From assembly GCF_021654135.1 (NCBI RefSeq), contig NZ_JAKGSD010000025.1, positions 4,561 through 60,775 on the forward strand: a stretch of 56,215 bases of DNA, given 5' to 3'. Within the stretch, counting starts at the first letter, position 1. Each line of letters opens with the position of its first letter. The stretch comes from Amycolatopsis tucumanensis (lineage in GTDB: Bacteria > Actinomycetota > Actinomycetes > Mycobacteriales > Pseudonocardiaceae). The position numbers and the translations under genes were made by a program. The notes under the pieces are model-generated. The model did not search any database. It had not been told where the DNA came from and saw nothing but the letters and a program-made list of their open reading frames with translations. Shown piece after piece: positions 24,477 to 36,379 of this stretch.

Positions 24477-24764
24477 CCGGCGCTGGTCCGGGGTCGGCCG
24501 TCCGGCCGGGCCCGGTTTACCCGCGACCGGCGCCGCCTGCCAGCAGCTGGCCGCGGTCGTCACCAACCCCGCCCGCTCGCCTGACCGGCGCTGGTCCAGC
24601 ACCAACCCTCCACACCAGCACCGGCCGACCACCAACCCCGGTCTCCCCACGACCAGCACCGCACACCAGCAACTCCCCGCGGTCCTCACCAACCCCGCCC
24701 GCTCCCTGACCGGCGCTGGTCCCGGATCGACCATCCGGCCCAGGTTGATCACCGGGCCCGGTTT
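24411..24764. repeat. Tandem copies of the ROK gene 3' end
   Basis: The last coding segment of the ROK gene plus about 45 bases after its stop recur twice downstream. Copies begin near 24411 (in the gene), 24523 and 24649. Each carries the GCGACCGGCGCCGC-type start, the CTGACCGGCGCTGGTCC stop-codon block, and (copies 1 and 3) the GGGCCCGGTTT end. Translated, copy 2 still reads ATGAACQQLAAVVTNPARSP against ATGAAYRELAGVLADPARWL in the gene. The remaining gap to 24848 holds no gene. Confidence 0.75.
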
Positions 24765-24848
24765 GCCCCCGTCCGGCGCGCTGGGGGAAGCTGATGCCGA
24801 GGCATCTCACCCACGTTCGAAGGGAGCGGGCACGCCGGCGCCCACGTC

Positions 24849-26456
24849 TTGACTGAATCCGACCGTCTCGTCTCCGCCTCCCCCGCCGGGATCGACGCGG
24901 GCTGGGACGGTGCGCCGTACCCCGCCCTGCTGGCCGCCCCGGACGGCACCGTCCACGCGGCCAACGAAGCCGCCCGTCTGCTGTTCCCCGCGCTGCGTCC
25001 CGGACGCGCGCTCGTCGACTGCGTCTCGGCCTGGCTGTGCGCCGCCCACACCGCCGGATCCGCTCTCGCGGCCGGGCGGGTCGACGACCGGACCTTCGAC
25101 GCGCACCCGGTCCGGCAGCCGGAGGGACCGGTCATGTGGTGGCTCGTGGAGACCACCGAGCTCCACGCGGCCCGCGAGGCGCTGCGCCGGGAACGGGAAC
25201 GCACCGCCTTCCTCAGCGCGGCCTCGAACGCGCTGCTCGGGTCGCTCAACGTGCCCCGCAGCATGGAGGTGGCCGCCGAACTGTCCGCGGGCCACCTCGC
25301 CGACGCGGCGTGGATCGTCGCGCCGGGCCCGCGCGGCCGCTACTCCGCGGTCGTGTGCGTGCGCGGCGAGCGGCCCCGCCCGCTGACCCTGGAGATCGAC
25401 CCGGACGAGCTGCCCGGGCTGGCCGAGGCGCTGCAGGGGTTCCCGCCGGTGCCGTCCCGCTGGATCGACCCGGCCCAGGCCCCGTCGTGGATCGTGCCGG
25501 AGGGGTTCGGCCAGGTCGGCTCGATCGTGGTGACCCCGCTGCCCGGCCACGGCGTCCCGGCGGGCGTGCTGATCCTGTTGCGCCGCACCGAACACCACGC
25601 CTTCACCGAGGACGAGGAGGTGTTCGCGCGCCTGTTCGCCGCCCGCTCCGGCGCGGCGATGTCCGCGGCGCGCCTGTTCGAACAGCAGAGCTCGATCACC
25701 GAGGTCCTCACCGAGGAGCTGTTGCCGCCCGTACTGGAGCAGATCGGCGGGGTGGAGTTCGCCGGCGGCTACCGTCCGGCCCAGGACGCCGACCGGCTCG
25801 GCGGCGACTTCTACGATGTGCACCCGCTCGCGGAGGGCGAGTCGCTGGCCCTGCTCGGGGACGTGTGCGGCAAAGGGCTCGAAGCCGCCGTGCTCACCGG
25901 CAAGATCCGCAACACGCTGCAGGCACTGCTGCCGATGGCGGACGACCACGGCCGCATGCTCCGGCTGCTGAACTCGTCGCTGCTCAGCTCGCACCACACG
26001 CGGTTCGCCACGCTGGCGCTGGCCTCGGCGTGCCGGCGCGGTCAGGAGGTCCGGTTGCGGGTCACCAGCGCCGGGCACCTGCCGCCGTTGGTCGTCCGCG
26101 CTGACGGGACGGTCGGGGAGGTCGCCTGCCGCGGCAGCCTGATTGGCGTGCTGCCGGAGATCGAGGTCTCCAGCGAGGACGTCGTGCTGGCCCCTGGCGA
26201 GACCTGCCTGCTCTACACCGACGGCATCACCGAGGCGCGGGGCGGACCGCTCGGCGGCGAGATGTTCGGCGAGGCCCGGCTGCGCCGCGCGCTCGGCGAA
26301 TGCGCCGGGATGCCCGCCGAGGCGGTCGTCGAGCGCGTGCAGATGCTCGCGACCGAATGGGTCGGCGCCGGTCAGCACGACGACATGGCCCTGCTCGCCA
26401 TCACCGCCCCGCGCGGGCGGCACCTGACCGCCGTGCGCGGTCCCGGATCCCCGTAG
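24849..26456 (+). CDS. SpoIIE-type PP2C phosphatase with PAS and GAF domains
   Basis: A 535-residue cytoplasmic protein. A PAS-like region (about 20-115) leads through a coiled stretch (REALRRERERT) to a GAF-like domain (about 125-280) and a SpoIIE/PP2C serine phosphatase (about 300-525). Metal-binding acids are visible in LGGDFYDV (Asp320), LGDVCGKG (Asp338), YTDGITEAR and QHDDMALL. Such enzymes dephosphorylate STAS-domain anti-sigma antagonists in partner switches. The TTG start at 24849 is the only available start in frame and lacks a close ribosome site. It heads the operon with the B12 sensor and the STAS protein. Confidence 0.92.
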   Translation: MTESDRLVSASPAGIDAGWDGAPYPALLAAPDGTVHAANEAARLLFPALRPGRALVDCVSAWLCAAHTAGSALAAGRVDDRTFDAHPVRQPEGPVMWWLVETTELHAAREALRRERERTAFLSAASNALLGSLNVPRSMEVAAELSAGHLADAAWIVAPGPRGRYSAVVCVRGERPRPLTLEIDPDELPGLAEALQGFPPVPSRWIDPAQAPSWIVPEGFGQVGSIVVTPLPGHGVPAGVLILLRRTEHHAFTEDEEVFARLFAARSGAAMSAARLFEQQSSITEVLTEELLPPVLEQIGGVEFAGGYRPAQDADRLGGDFYDVHPLAEGESLALLGDVCGKGLEAAVLTGKIRNTLQALLPMADDHGRMLRLLNSSLLSSHHTRFATLALASACRRGQEVRLRVTSAGHLPPLVVRADGTVGEVACRGSLIGVLPEIEVSSEDVVLAPGETCLLYTDGITEARGGPLGGEMFGEARLRRALGECAGMPAEAVVERVQMLATEWVGAGQHDDMALLAITAPRGRHLTAVRGPGSP

Positions 26457-26464
26457 GCGGCAGC

Positions 26465-27538
26465 ATGAACAAGATCGTGACACAGCCCGCGGACACCACG
26501 GACCACGCCGAGCGGCTGTGGGAAGCCGTCCTCGACGGCGACGAGTACACCGCCACCGACACGGTGCTGGCCGCGCTGCACGACGGCATCGGCCCGGAGG
26601 CCGTGCTGCTGGACGTCATCGGCGCGGTGCAGCGCCGGGTCGGGCACGAGTGGGCGGCCAACCGGATCAGCGTCGCGCAGGAGCACGCGGCGACGGCGAT
26701 CAACGAGCGGGCGATCGTCCACCTCGTCCGGGAGGCGCCACGGCCCCGGGTGACCCGCGGGCGCCTCACGGTGTCCTGTGTGGACGGTGAGTGGCACGCG
26801 CTGCCGGCGCGGCTGCTGGCCGAAGTGCTGACGCTGCGAGGGTTCCGGGTCGAGTACCTGGGCGCGCAGGTGCCCGCCCCGCATCTGATCACGCATCTGC
26901 ACCGGACCGGGCCGGAGGCGGTCGCGCTGTCCGGTTCGCTGCCCACCCGGCTGCCCGCCGCGCACGCCACGATCAGCGCGTGCCAGGCCGCCGGGGTGCC
27001 GGTGATCGCGGGCGGCGCCGCGTTCGGCCCGGATGGCCGCTGGGCGCGGCTGCTGGGCGCGGAGGCGTGGGCGCCCGACGCGCGTGCCGCCGCGGACCGG
27101 CTCGCGGACGACCCGCTGCCCCGGCCGCACGCCCCGCACCAGCTGATCGACGACCTGCCGCACCTGGCCGACCAGGAGTACACGCTGGTCCGCCGCAGCT
27201 CGCCGCAGCTGGTGCGTGCGGTGTACGCGGGGCTCGAGCAGCACCTGCCCGCGATGCGCGAGTACACCGAGCTGCAGCGCCAGTACACCACTGAGGACCT
27301 GGCGCACATCGTCGATTTCCTGTCGACCGCGCTCTACACGGGCGACGCCTCGCTGTTCACCTCGTTCCTGACCTGGACCGCCGACATCCTGGCCGCGCGC
27401 GGGGTGCTGCCGGGGTCGCTGATCCCGGCGCTGGACCTGCTGACCGGGGAGCTGCGGGACTTCCCGCGGGCGACGGCGCTGCTGGCGCAGGCGCGGGAGG
27501 AGCTGGCCGGCCACCTCGGGACGGGCGGGCCGGGATGA
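26465..27538 (+). CDS. Cobalamin-binding sensor with CarH-type W-x9-EH motif
   Basis: A 357-residue protein. An N-terminal helical bundle (about 15-90) contains W63 followed nine residues later by E73-H74, the W-x9-EH motif that marks CarH/LitR-type adenosylcobalamin photoreceptors. A B12-binding Rossmann domain follows (about 99-215) with DGEWH (His111 as candidate lower ligand), a LSGSLPT loop and AGGAAFG. Unlike CarH it has no MerR DNA-binding domain. Instead it carries a C-terminal helical domain (about 230-350) of unknown family. It lies between a SpoIIE phosphatase and a STAS protein and overlaps the latter (ATGA). Inference: it passes a light or B12 signal to the partner switch. Confidence 0.85.
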   Translation: MNKIVTQPADTTDHAERLWEAVLDGDEYTATDTVLAALHDGIGPEAVLLDVIGAVQRRVGHEWAANRISVAQEHAATAINERAIVHLVREAPRPRVTRGRLTVSCVDGEWHALPARLLAEVLTLRGFRVEYLGAQVPAPHLITHLHRTGPEAVALSGSLPTRLPAAHATISACQAAGVPVIAGGAAFGPDGRWARLLGAEAWAPDARAAADRLADDPLPRPHAPHQLIDDLPHLADQEYTLVRRSSPQLVRAVYAGLEQHLPAMREYTELQRQYTTEDLAHIVDFLSTALYTGDASLFTSFLTWTADILAARGVLPGSLIPALDLLTGELRDFPRATALLAQAREELAGHLGTGGPG

Positions 27539-27888
27539 CCGAACCGCGGCCGCTGACGATGCGCTGGACGACCCCCGACGCCCGGACGCTGCACGGCGCC
27601 CTCGCCGGGAACCTGGACTACCACAGCGGCGACGGCCTGTTGAGCGAGGTGACCGCCCGGCTGGCCCCCGGCCTGCGCGACGTCCGGCTGGACTTCGGGT
27701 CGCTGGACTTCTGCGACTCCTACGGGCTGTCCACGCTGCTGATGATCGCGCGGCGGGTGCAGAGCGCCGGGGCGAACCTGCACCTGGACGACCGGCCGCC
27801 CGTGCTGGAGCGGCTGCTCGACATGACGTGCACGCTGGACTACCTGACGGCCCCGGCGAGAAAAGCCAGCCGGGGCGAGGCCGATTAG
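27535..27888 (+). CDS. STAS-domain anti-sigma factor antagonist
   Basis: A 117-residue STAS protein of the SpoIIAA/RsbV type. The conserved loop DFCDSYGLSTLL places Ser62 as the residue phosphorylated by an anti-sigma kinase and dephosphorylated by a SpoIIE phosphatase. It is the third gene of the operon and starts inside the stop of the B12 sensor gene. No anti-sigma kinase or SigB/SigF-type sigma factor is in the window, so its partners are elsewhere. Confidence 0.88.
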   Translation: MTEPRPLTMRWTTPDARTLHGALAGNLDYHSGDGLLSEVTARLAPGLRDVRLDFGSLDFCDSYGLSTLLMIARRVQSAGANLHLDDRPPVLERLLDMTCTLDYLTAPARKASRGEAD

Positions 27889-28200
27889 CGTCGGGGCGCA
27901 CCGCTTGGACCCGAAGTGCTTGCGCGAGCGAGCCGGCTGCCTCCCACCCGCACCGCCCGGCAAGCCAACCGAACAGGCTCGCGCGGCGTGAGCAGCGCAC
28001 CAGCCCCCACGGACCGCCGCCCCGCGAGCTACTCGGACCAGCCTCGCTGCGCGAGCCAGGGCCATAGGGGCCCGCTGCTTACGATTTACTCGGACACGTC
28101 TCGCTGCGCGAGCAGCGCACCAGCCACAACGGGCCGCCACCCGCGAGTTGCTCGGGCACGTCCTGCTTCGCGAGCAGCCGGGTGCGGGGCGGGCGGCCCG
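27889..28200. repeat. Gap with about 60-bp tandem repeats
   Basis: No gene is supported. About three and a half degenerate units start at 27987, 28050, 28107 and 28169. Each begins CGCGAGCAG (or close) and includes CGCACCAGCC, an ACTCGGAC or CTCGGGCAC block and TCGCTG. The array separates the convergent STAS and sigma-factor genes. Confidence 0.6.
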
Positions 28201-29694
28201 TCACTTCCGCGGCGACTTGCCGGGATTCACCTTCGGCTCGGGATGTTCCGGCTTGGTCGCCTTCGGCGCGGCGGCCATGGCCTGGCCGGTCGCGCTCATC
28301 GCCGCACCATTGCCCTTGACCTCGCCATTGCCCTTGCCGCCAGCGCCGCCCTTGGCCGCGCCACTGCTCTTGGCTCCGCCGCTGCTCTTGGCTCCGGCGC
28401 TGCTCTTGGCCCCGCCATTGCCCTTCGCTCCGGCGTTGCCCTTGGCCCCGGGATTGCTGTTGGCCTCAGCGTTGCCCTTGGCCCCGGCACTGCCGTTGGC
28501 CCCGCCATTGCCGTTGGATCCGGCGTTGTCCTTGGCCTCAGCGTTGTCCTTGGCCTCAGCGTTGCCCTTCGCCCCGGCGCTCCCCTTGGCCCCGGCACTG
28601 CCCTTCGCTCCGGTGTTGCTCCTGACTACCGCGCCGCCCTTGGGCTCGGCGTTGCCTTGGACCCCGGCGTTGCCGTGCGCGGCTCCGTTGACGTTCGGGG
28701 CGCCGTCCTTCGCCCGGCCGTTCTCGTTGGCCCCGGCGCCGGCCTGGGGAGCCACAGCAGCAACACCCGGCACGGCAGGCCGCACCGGCGCCGCCGCGAA
28801 GGCCTCCGGCGCGGCCGCCCGGTCGGGTGCCACCACCGGCCCGGCGACCGCCGCGACCGCGGCCAGCGTCACGGCCGCGGCCATCTTCGAGATCGCCGCC
28901 ACTCCGCCCCCGGCGGCCACCGACGCCGCGGGCGCCCCGCCACCACCCAGCAGCCTCCCGAGCAGCGGCAACAGCGCCAGCGCGGGCAGCCCGCCGTTCA
29001 CCGTCTCCAGCACCGCCGCCACCCGGTGGCACTTGGGGCAGCCCGCCAGGTGCGCCGACACCGCCCGCCCCTGCCGCGCGGTCACCTTCCCGCGCGTCCA
29101 CGCGCCCAGCCGCCGCCGCACGGTGCGGCAGTCCTCGGCGCGCGCCGCGGGCACGTGGGCCTGCAGGAACGCCTGCCGCAGCCCCTCACGGGCGCGCACC
29201 GCGAGCGCAGCGACCCCGTTGGCCGTCATGCCCAGCTCGGCGGCCAGCGCCGCGGGCCGGGTGCCCAGCATCTCGGTGTGCCACAGCACGTACCGCCACC
29301 GCGGCGGCAGGGTTTCGAAAGCCGAGAGCGCCACCTCGCCGGTGAGCCGGTCGATCACGATCTCCTCGACACCCGGCGTGCGCTCGTCGCGGCCGGCGGC
29401 CCACGGGTCGCACCGCTCGCGGCGGCGACCCCAGTCCATCGCCAGGTTACGCAGCGTCACGAGCAGGTAGGGCCGGAAGCGCTCGGCCGGGCCGGCGCCG
29501 TCCCGGATCGCGGCGAGCACCCGCAGGAACGATTCGGCCACCAGGTCGTCCACCTCGGACCGGTCCCGCCACATCATCGACGCCACCCGGCGCGCCGCGG
29601 GCAGGTGCCGCCGGAAGAGACGGTCGTAGGCGAGCAGGTCGCCCGCGCGGACCGCCTCGATCAGGTCGGCATCGACGTCCGTGTCCCCCGCCAT
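28201..29694 (-). CDS. ECF sigma factor fused to zinc finger, membrane segment and repeat tail
   Basis: A 497-residue protein. ECF sigma region 2 (about 10-92) and region 4 (about 122-180) are followed by a ZAS-like zinc finger (Cys189, then His215-x3-Cys219-x2-Cys222). One hydrophobic segment (about 271-289) follows, then some 200 residues of extracytoplasmic tail. From about 361 to 470 the tail repeats a six-residue G-A-K-G-x-A unit with Ser/Asn variants. It ends basic (PKVNPGKSPRK). The fusion puts sigma, anti-sigma and sensor parts in one membrane-anchored chain. The ATG has a GAGGAGG site; ACTCGCGAGT (29739-29748) lies upstream. The tail resembles collagen- or wall-associated low-complexity sequence. 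Confidence 0.88.
   Translation of the reverse strand: MAGDTDVDADLIEAVRAGDLLAYDRLFRRHLPAARRVASMMWRDRSEVDDLVAESFLRVLAAIRDGAGPAERFRPYLLVTLRNLAMDWGRRRERCDPWAAGRDERTPGVEEIVIDRLTGEVALSAFETLPPRWRYVLWHTEMLGTRPAALAAELGMTANGVAALAVRAREGLRQAFLQAHVPAARAEDCRTVRRRLGAWTRGKVTARQGRAVSAHLAGCPKCHRVAAVLETVNGGLPALALLPLLGRLLGGGGAPAASVAAGGGVAAISKMAAAVTLAAVAAVAGPVVAPDRAAAPEAFAAAPVRPAVPGVAAVAPQAGAGANENGRAKDGAPNVNGAAHGNAGVQGNAEPKGGAVVRSNTGAKGSAGAKGSAGAKGNAEAKDNAEAKDNAGSNGNGGANGSAGAKGNAEANSNPGAKGNAGAKGNGGAKSSAGAKSSGGAKSSGAAKGGAGGKGNGEVKGNGAAMSATGQAMAAAPKATKPEHPEPKVNPGKSPRK
28285..28614 (-). repeat. In-frame 18-base repeats encoding the G-A-K-G-x-A tail
   Basis: About eighteen degenerate 18-base units in the sigma-fusion gene encode six-residue repeats. 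Units vary at the fifth position (Ser, Asn, Gly) and alternate AGAKGN, AEAKDN and GAKSSG forms. Such DNA can change length by slippage. Confidence 0.8.
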
Positions 29695-29798
29695 GGTCCT
29701 CCTCGTCGCCCGGGCGCCCTTGCCCGAGGAGACTCCGCACTCGCGAGTTTCGTTACGGGGCAGCCTGCCACGCCGCGTGGATCACCGCACGGGATTGG

Positions 29799-30977
29799 TC
29801 AGAAATCGGCGGCTTTGCCGATGTAGATCTCGCTGAACGCGGCCGCGGCGGCGGGTGATCCGAGCAGGCGGCGCAGGCGGGCCTGTGCCAGCCGGGCGCG
29901 GAACGGGTCGGCGGGCGGGTCGACGGTGGAGCTGTGGAAGATGTCCGACAGCCACTGCGAGAACTCCTGGTACTGCCACACGCGGGCCAGGCAGGTGTCC
30001 GAGTAGCGGGCCAGCGGCCCGTCGTCGCCGCCGTAGTGGGCCTCGATCGCCTCAGCCAGGTGGAACGCGTCGTGCAGGGCGAGGTTGAGGCCCTTCGCCG
30101 CGATCGGCGCGACCAGGTGCGCCGACTCGCCCGCCAGGAACAGCCTGCCGCGGCACATCGGCTCGTGGACGTAGTTGTGCATGTCGAGGACGCGTTTCTC
30201 GATCAGCTCGCCCTCGACGAGCGGGCCGTCCGGCACCCCCAGCCGCTGGTGCAGCTCGGACCAGACGCGCTCGTGCGGCCAGTTGTCCTCGGAGTCGCCG
30301 GGCGGGCACTGCAGGTAGAAGCGCGTGACGGTGGGGGTGCGCGCCATGTGCGCGGCGAACCCGCGGGGGTGGATGCCGAACAGGACGCCGTCCGCACTGG
30401 GCGGCGCCTCGGCGAGCAGTGCCAGCCAGCCGATGCCGTAGTCGTGGGTCAGCAGGTCGCCTGCGAGGTGACGCCGCGTGACGCCTTGGGCGCCGTCGCA
30501 GCCGGCGATGAAGTCACAGCCGAGCCGGCGGGCGGTGCCGTCGGCGGCGGTGAAGGTGACCGACGGCGTGGCCGATTCGATGTCGTGCAGGGCCACGTCC
30601 CGGACCCCGAACTCGATGTCGCCGCCCTTGTCGGCGTAGTGCGCGACCAGGTCGGTGACGAGCAGCTGCTGCGGGTAGACGAAGTGGCGCTGGCCGGCCC
30701 ACTGCTCGTAGGAGAACGGGTGGCGGCCGTTTTCGAACCGGAACTCGAAGCGGCCCTGGCTCGGCGCGGTGGACAGCAGCTTGTCGGCCAGTCCGCGCTC
30801 GTCGAGCGCGCGCACGGCCCACTCCTCGATGAACCCGGCGCGCGGGCGGGCCTCGATGAAGGCGCGGGTCTGCTCCTCGAGCACCACGCAGTCGATTCCC
30901 CTGTCCCGCAACACGTTGGCGAGCCCCAGCCCGGCGGGCCCGGCCCCCACGACGACGACCCCGGTACGCGCGACCAC
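29799..30977 (-). CDS. pobA: 4-hydroxybenzoate 3-monooxygenase, PobA-like
   Basis: A 392-residue FAD aromatic hydroxylase, the usual PobA length. The FAD-binding GAGPAG is at 11-16, CDGAQGVTRR at about 160-169, and the second FAD motif reads AGESAHLVAPIAAKGLNLA (282-300), with ES in place of the more usual D. PobA converts 4-hydroxybenzoate to protocatechuate with NAD(P)H and oxygen. Aligning from memory, the Pseudomonas substrate ligands Tyr201 and Ser212 appear as Phe200 and Met211, while Arg214 and Tyr222 are kept. The true phenolic substrate may therefore differ. The GTG start has GGGGAGG. No PobR gene is adjacent. Confidence 0.87.
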   Translation of the reverse strand: MVARTGVVVVGAGPAGLGLANVLRDRGIDCVVLEEQTRAFIEARPRAGFIEEWAVRALDERGLADKLLSTAPSQGRFEFRFENGRHPFSYEQWAGQRHFVYPQQLLVTDLVAHYADKGGDIEFGVRDVALHDIESATPSVTFTAADGTARRLGCDFIAGCDGAQGVTRRHLAGDLLTHDYGIGWLALLAEAPPSADGVLFGIHPRGFAAHMARTPTVTRFYLQCPPGDSEDNWPHERVWSELHQRLGVPDGPLVEGELIEKRVLDMHNYVHEPMCRGRLFLAGESAHLVAPIAAKGLNLALHDAFHLAEAIEAHYGGDDGPLARYSDTCLARVWQYQEFSQWLSDIFHSSTVDPPADPFRARLAQARLRRLLGSPAAAAAFSEIYIGKAADF

Positions 30978-31019
30978 GATTCCTCCCCAGGTGGTGGCGA
31001 TTGCGGCAGTGTGCCGGAA

Positions 31020-31032
31020 AGTGCCCAGCACT
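31020..31032. promoter_or_regulatory. Inverted repeat upstream of pobA
   Basis: AGTGC-CCA-GCACT lies 43 bases upstream of the pobA start, within a wider CAGTG...CACTG symmetry. It is a candidate operator for a regulator encoded elsewhere. Confidence 0.4.
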
Positions 31033-31098
31033 GCAACGGTTTCCGGCGCGCTCGGGCGCCGGTGGCGGCCGCGGGGGTGCCGTGCCGGGGGTGTCGCC

Positions 31099-31388
31099 TG
31101 GGTCAGGGCCCGGGGTGCGCATCGGAGAATGCCGCCCCGTGGCAGCGAGCCACGGTGCCGCGCCAGAAGATGCCCCTTGGGTCAGCGGGCCGGGGGCCCT
31201 ACCGGTAGATGCGCCCGGGCCAGCGAGCCGGGCTGCCGTACTGGGAGGTGCTGCCTGGCTCAGCGGGCCTCCGTGCCGAACCAGAAGGCGCCACCCCGCT
31301 CAGCGGGCCGCAGTGCCGAAGCAGAAAAGTGCCGCCAGGTCGTCGCGGCCGGGGTGTCGAACCGAACAGTGCCGCCCGGGTCAGCGGG
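31099..31388. repeat. About seven 40-bp tandem repeats starting at a stop codon
   Basis: Units of 38-42 bases begin near 31100, 31138, 31178, 31217, 31256, 31298, 31338 and 31378. The common pattern is GGGTCAGCGGGCC, then GTGCCGAACCAGAAG, then TGCCGCCCC. The last unit overlaps the 3' end of the leftward DUF6292-like gene: TCA at 31381-31383 is its stop. The rest of 30978-31098 holds the pobA upstream region and no gene. Confidence 0.75.
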
Positions 31389-31848
31389 CCGGGCCGCGGC
31401 GCGACTGCTCGACGGGCTGGCCGGGCCGCTGCACGGGCCGGTCCTGGTACGGGATCGCGTAGGTGGCCAGGTGCTGGCGGACCGCGGCGCTGTCGGTGGT
31501 GCCCGCGGGTGCCGCGTCGGGGGCGCGGCCCTCGAAGACCTCGGCCACGAACCGGGCGACTTCGGCCGGTGGCGGCAGCAGCTCGGCGCCGTAGTAGCGG
31601 ACCACGCTCAGCTCGTGCCCGGCCGTGGTCTCGATCGCCACCGCCCAGCCGTCGTGCTCGTTCCACACCAGGGCCGTGTCCTGGGCGGGGTGGTCGCGCA
31701 GCCGGTCGTCGAGCGCGAGGTAGGCGTACGCCGGCGGCGGGTCCAGGTGGGCGTAGTAGGCCTCGCCGCTGCAGCCCAGCTCCTCGGCGACGGTGTTGAC
31801 GTATCGACGCAGCCCGGAGGCCGCCGCGTGCTCGTATTCCAGATGCAT
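31381..31848 (-). CDS. DUF6292-like protein
   Basis: A 155-residue soluble protein resembling the DUF6292 family found in Pseudonocardiaceae. Features are AAASGLRRYVNTVAEELG, LALDDRLRDHPAQDTALVW and SVVRYYGAELLPPPAEVARFV. Its function is unknown. I start it at ATG 31848 (weak GGGGC site) because the longer frame adds a low-complexity leader. The C-terminal about 20 residues are Arg/Pro/Gln-rich, and the stop codon is part of a 40-bp repeat array downstream. Confidence 0.75.
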   Translation of the reverse strand: MHLEYEHAAASGLRRYVNTVAEELGCSGEAYYAHLDPPPAYAYLALDDRLRDHPAQDTALVWNEHDGWAVAIETTAGHELSVVRYYGAELLPPPAEVARFVAEVFEGRAPDAAPAGTTDSAAVRQHLATYAIPYQDRPVQRPGQPVEQSRRGPAR

Positions 31849-31917
31849 CTCACGCCCCGTTGAGTGAGTAGTCGGCCGTGTGGGCGGACTACCACCTGAC
31901 CGGGTGACCAAAACCCC

Positions 31918-32768
31918 TCAACCGACCACGCCGAGTCCCGTCGCCGCGTGGACCTCCAGCCGGACGAACCGCTCCTGTGGAACCGCCTCGACGGCGAAGT
32001 AGTCCGGCCGATCGCTCTCCAGTGCTTCCGGCTCGAGCCAGGTGAACGCCCGCAGCGCGCGGGACGCCGCCACCACGGCGTCGTGGGAACTCATCGACGT
32101 CCCGCCCACCGACGCGGCGACTTCGACCGTCCCGCTCGGCCTCCGTCTGGGTTCACCCACCTCGACGTCGTCCTCGGCGGGGAAGACCTGCTGCCGCAGG
32201 GTGCGCGCGACCCGCCGGACCCGCTCCCGGGCCGCGATGGCATCCGGTTCCGAGAGCTCGGCGACCACCAGGACCTGCACGGTGGTCGCGGCCTTCAAGG
32301 CGTCCAGGAATTCACGGCTCTCCTCCTCGGTCAGCCCGAGGGGCTCGACGCCGTCGAGGTCCGCGCCCTCCATCCCGAACGGGTCCCGCCCCCGCCCCAC
32401 GTACACCGACAGGTCAGCCCCGGCCGGTGCTTCGATCCGCGCGTCGGGCACACACGCGAGCGGCCTGCCACGGGACTCGGTGATTTCGAGCAGTTCCGGG
32501 GGCACCCCGATGACGGGGAGCTGCGACCTGGCAACGCGCTGGATCGCGTCGAGCGTGCTTTCATCGGCACTCGTCCGCGTGCGGACCGCCACCCGCGCGT
32601 AGTAGCTGCCCGGCTGATCCCCGTCGACCGGGCCGACCTCGATCCCCCAGGCCCCGAGGTCGGCGACCAGCCGCCGGCACCCGTCCATCGCGGCGGCCAG
32701 ATCTCGCGCGCGGAACCACAGCTGCAGGTCGGTGACCACATCCGTGTCGCGGAGCTCCTCGGAGATCA

Positions 32769-32769
<1 letters not shown>
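31918..32769 (-). CDS. Unknown protein translationally coupled to metH
   Basis: A 283-residue protein with no recognised domain. It begins ELRDTDVVTDLQLWFRARDLAAAMDG and appears to hold two alpha/beta segments (about 10-70 and 165-270), with an acidic central part (GRDPFGMEGADLDG). It has no signal peptide or membrane segment. Its ATG overlaps the metH stop by one base (TGATG), with GCGGAG upstream, so it should be made together with MetH. A link to methionine or one-carbon metabolism is possible from position only. Confidence 0.8.
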
Positions 32770-36377
<3,608 letters not shown>

Positions 36378-36379
36378 CG

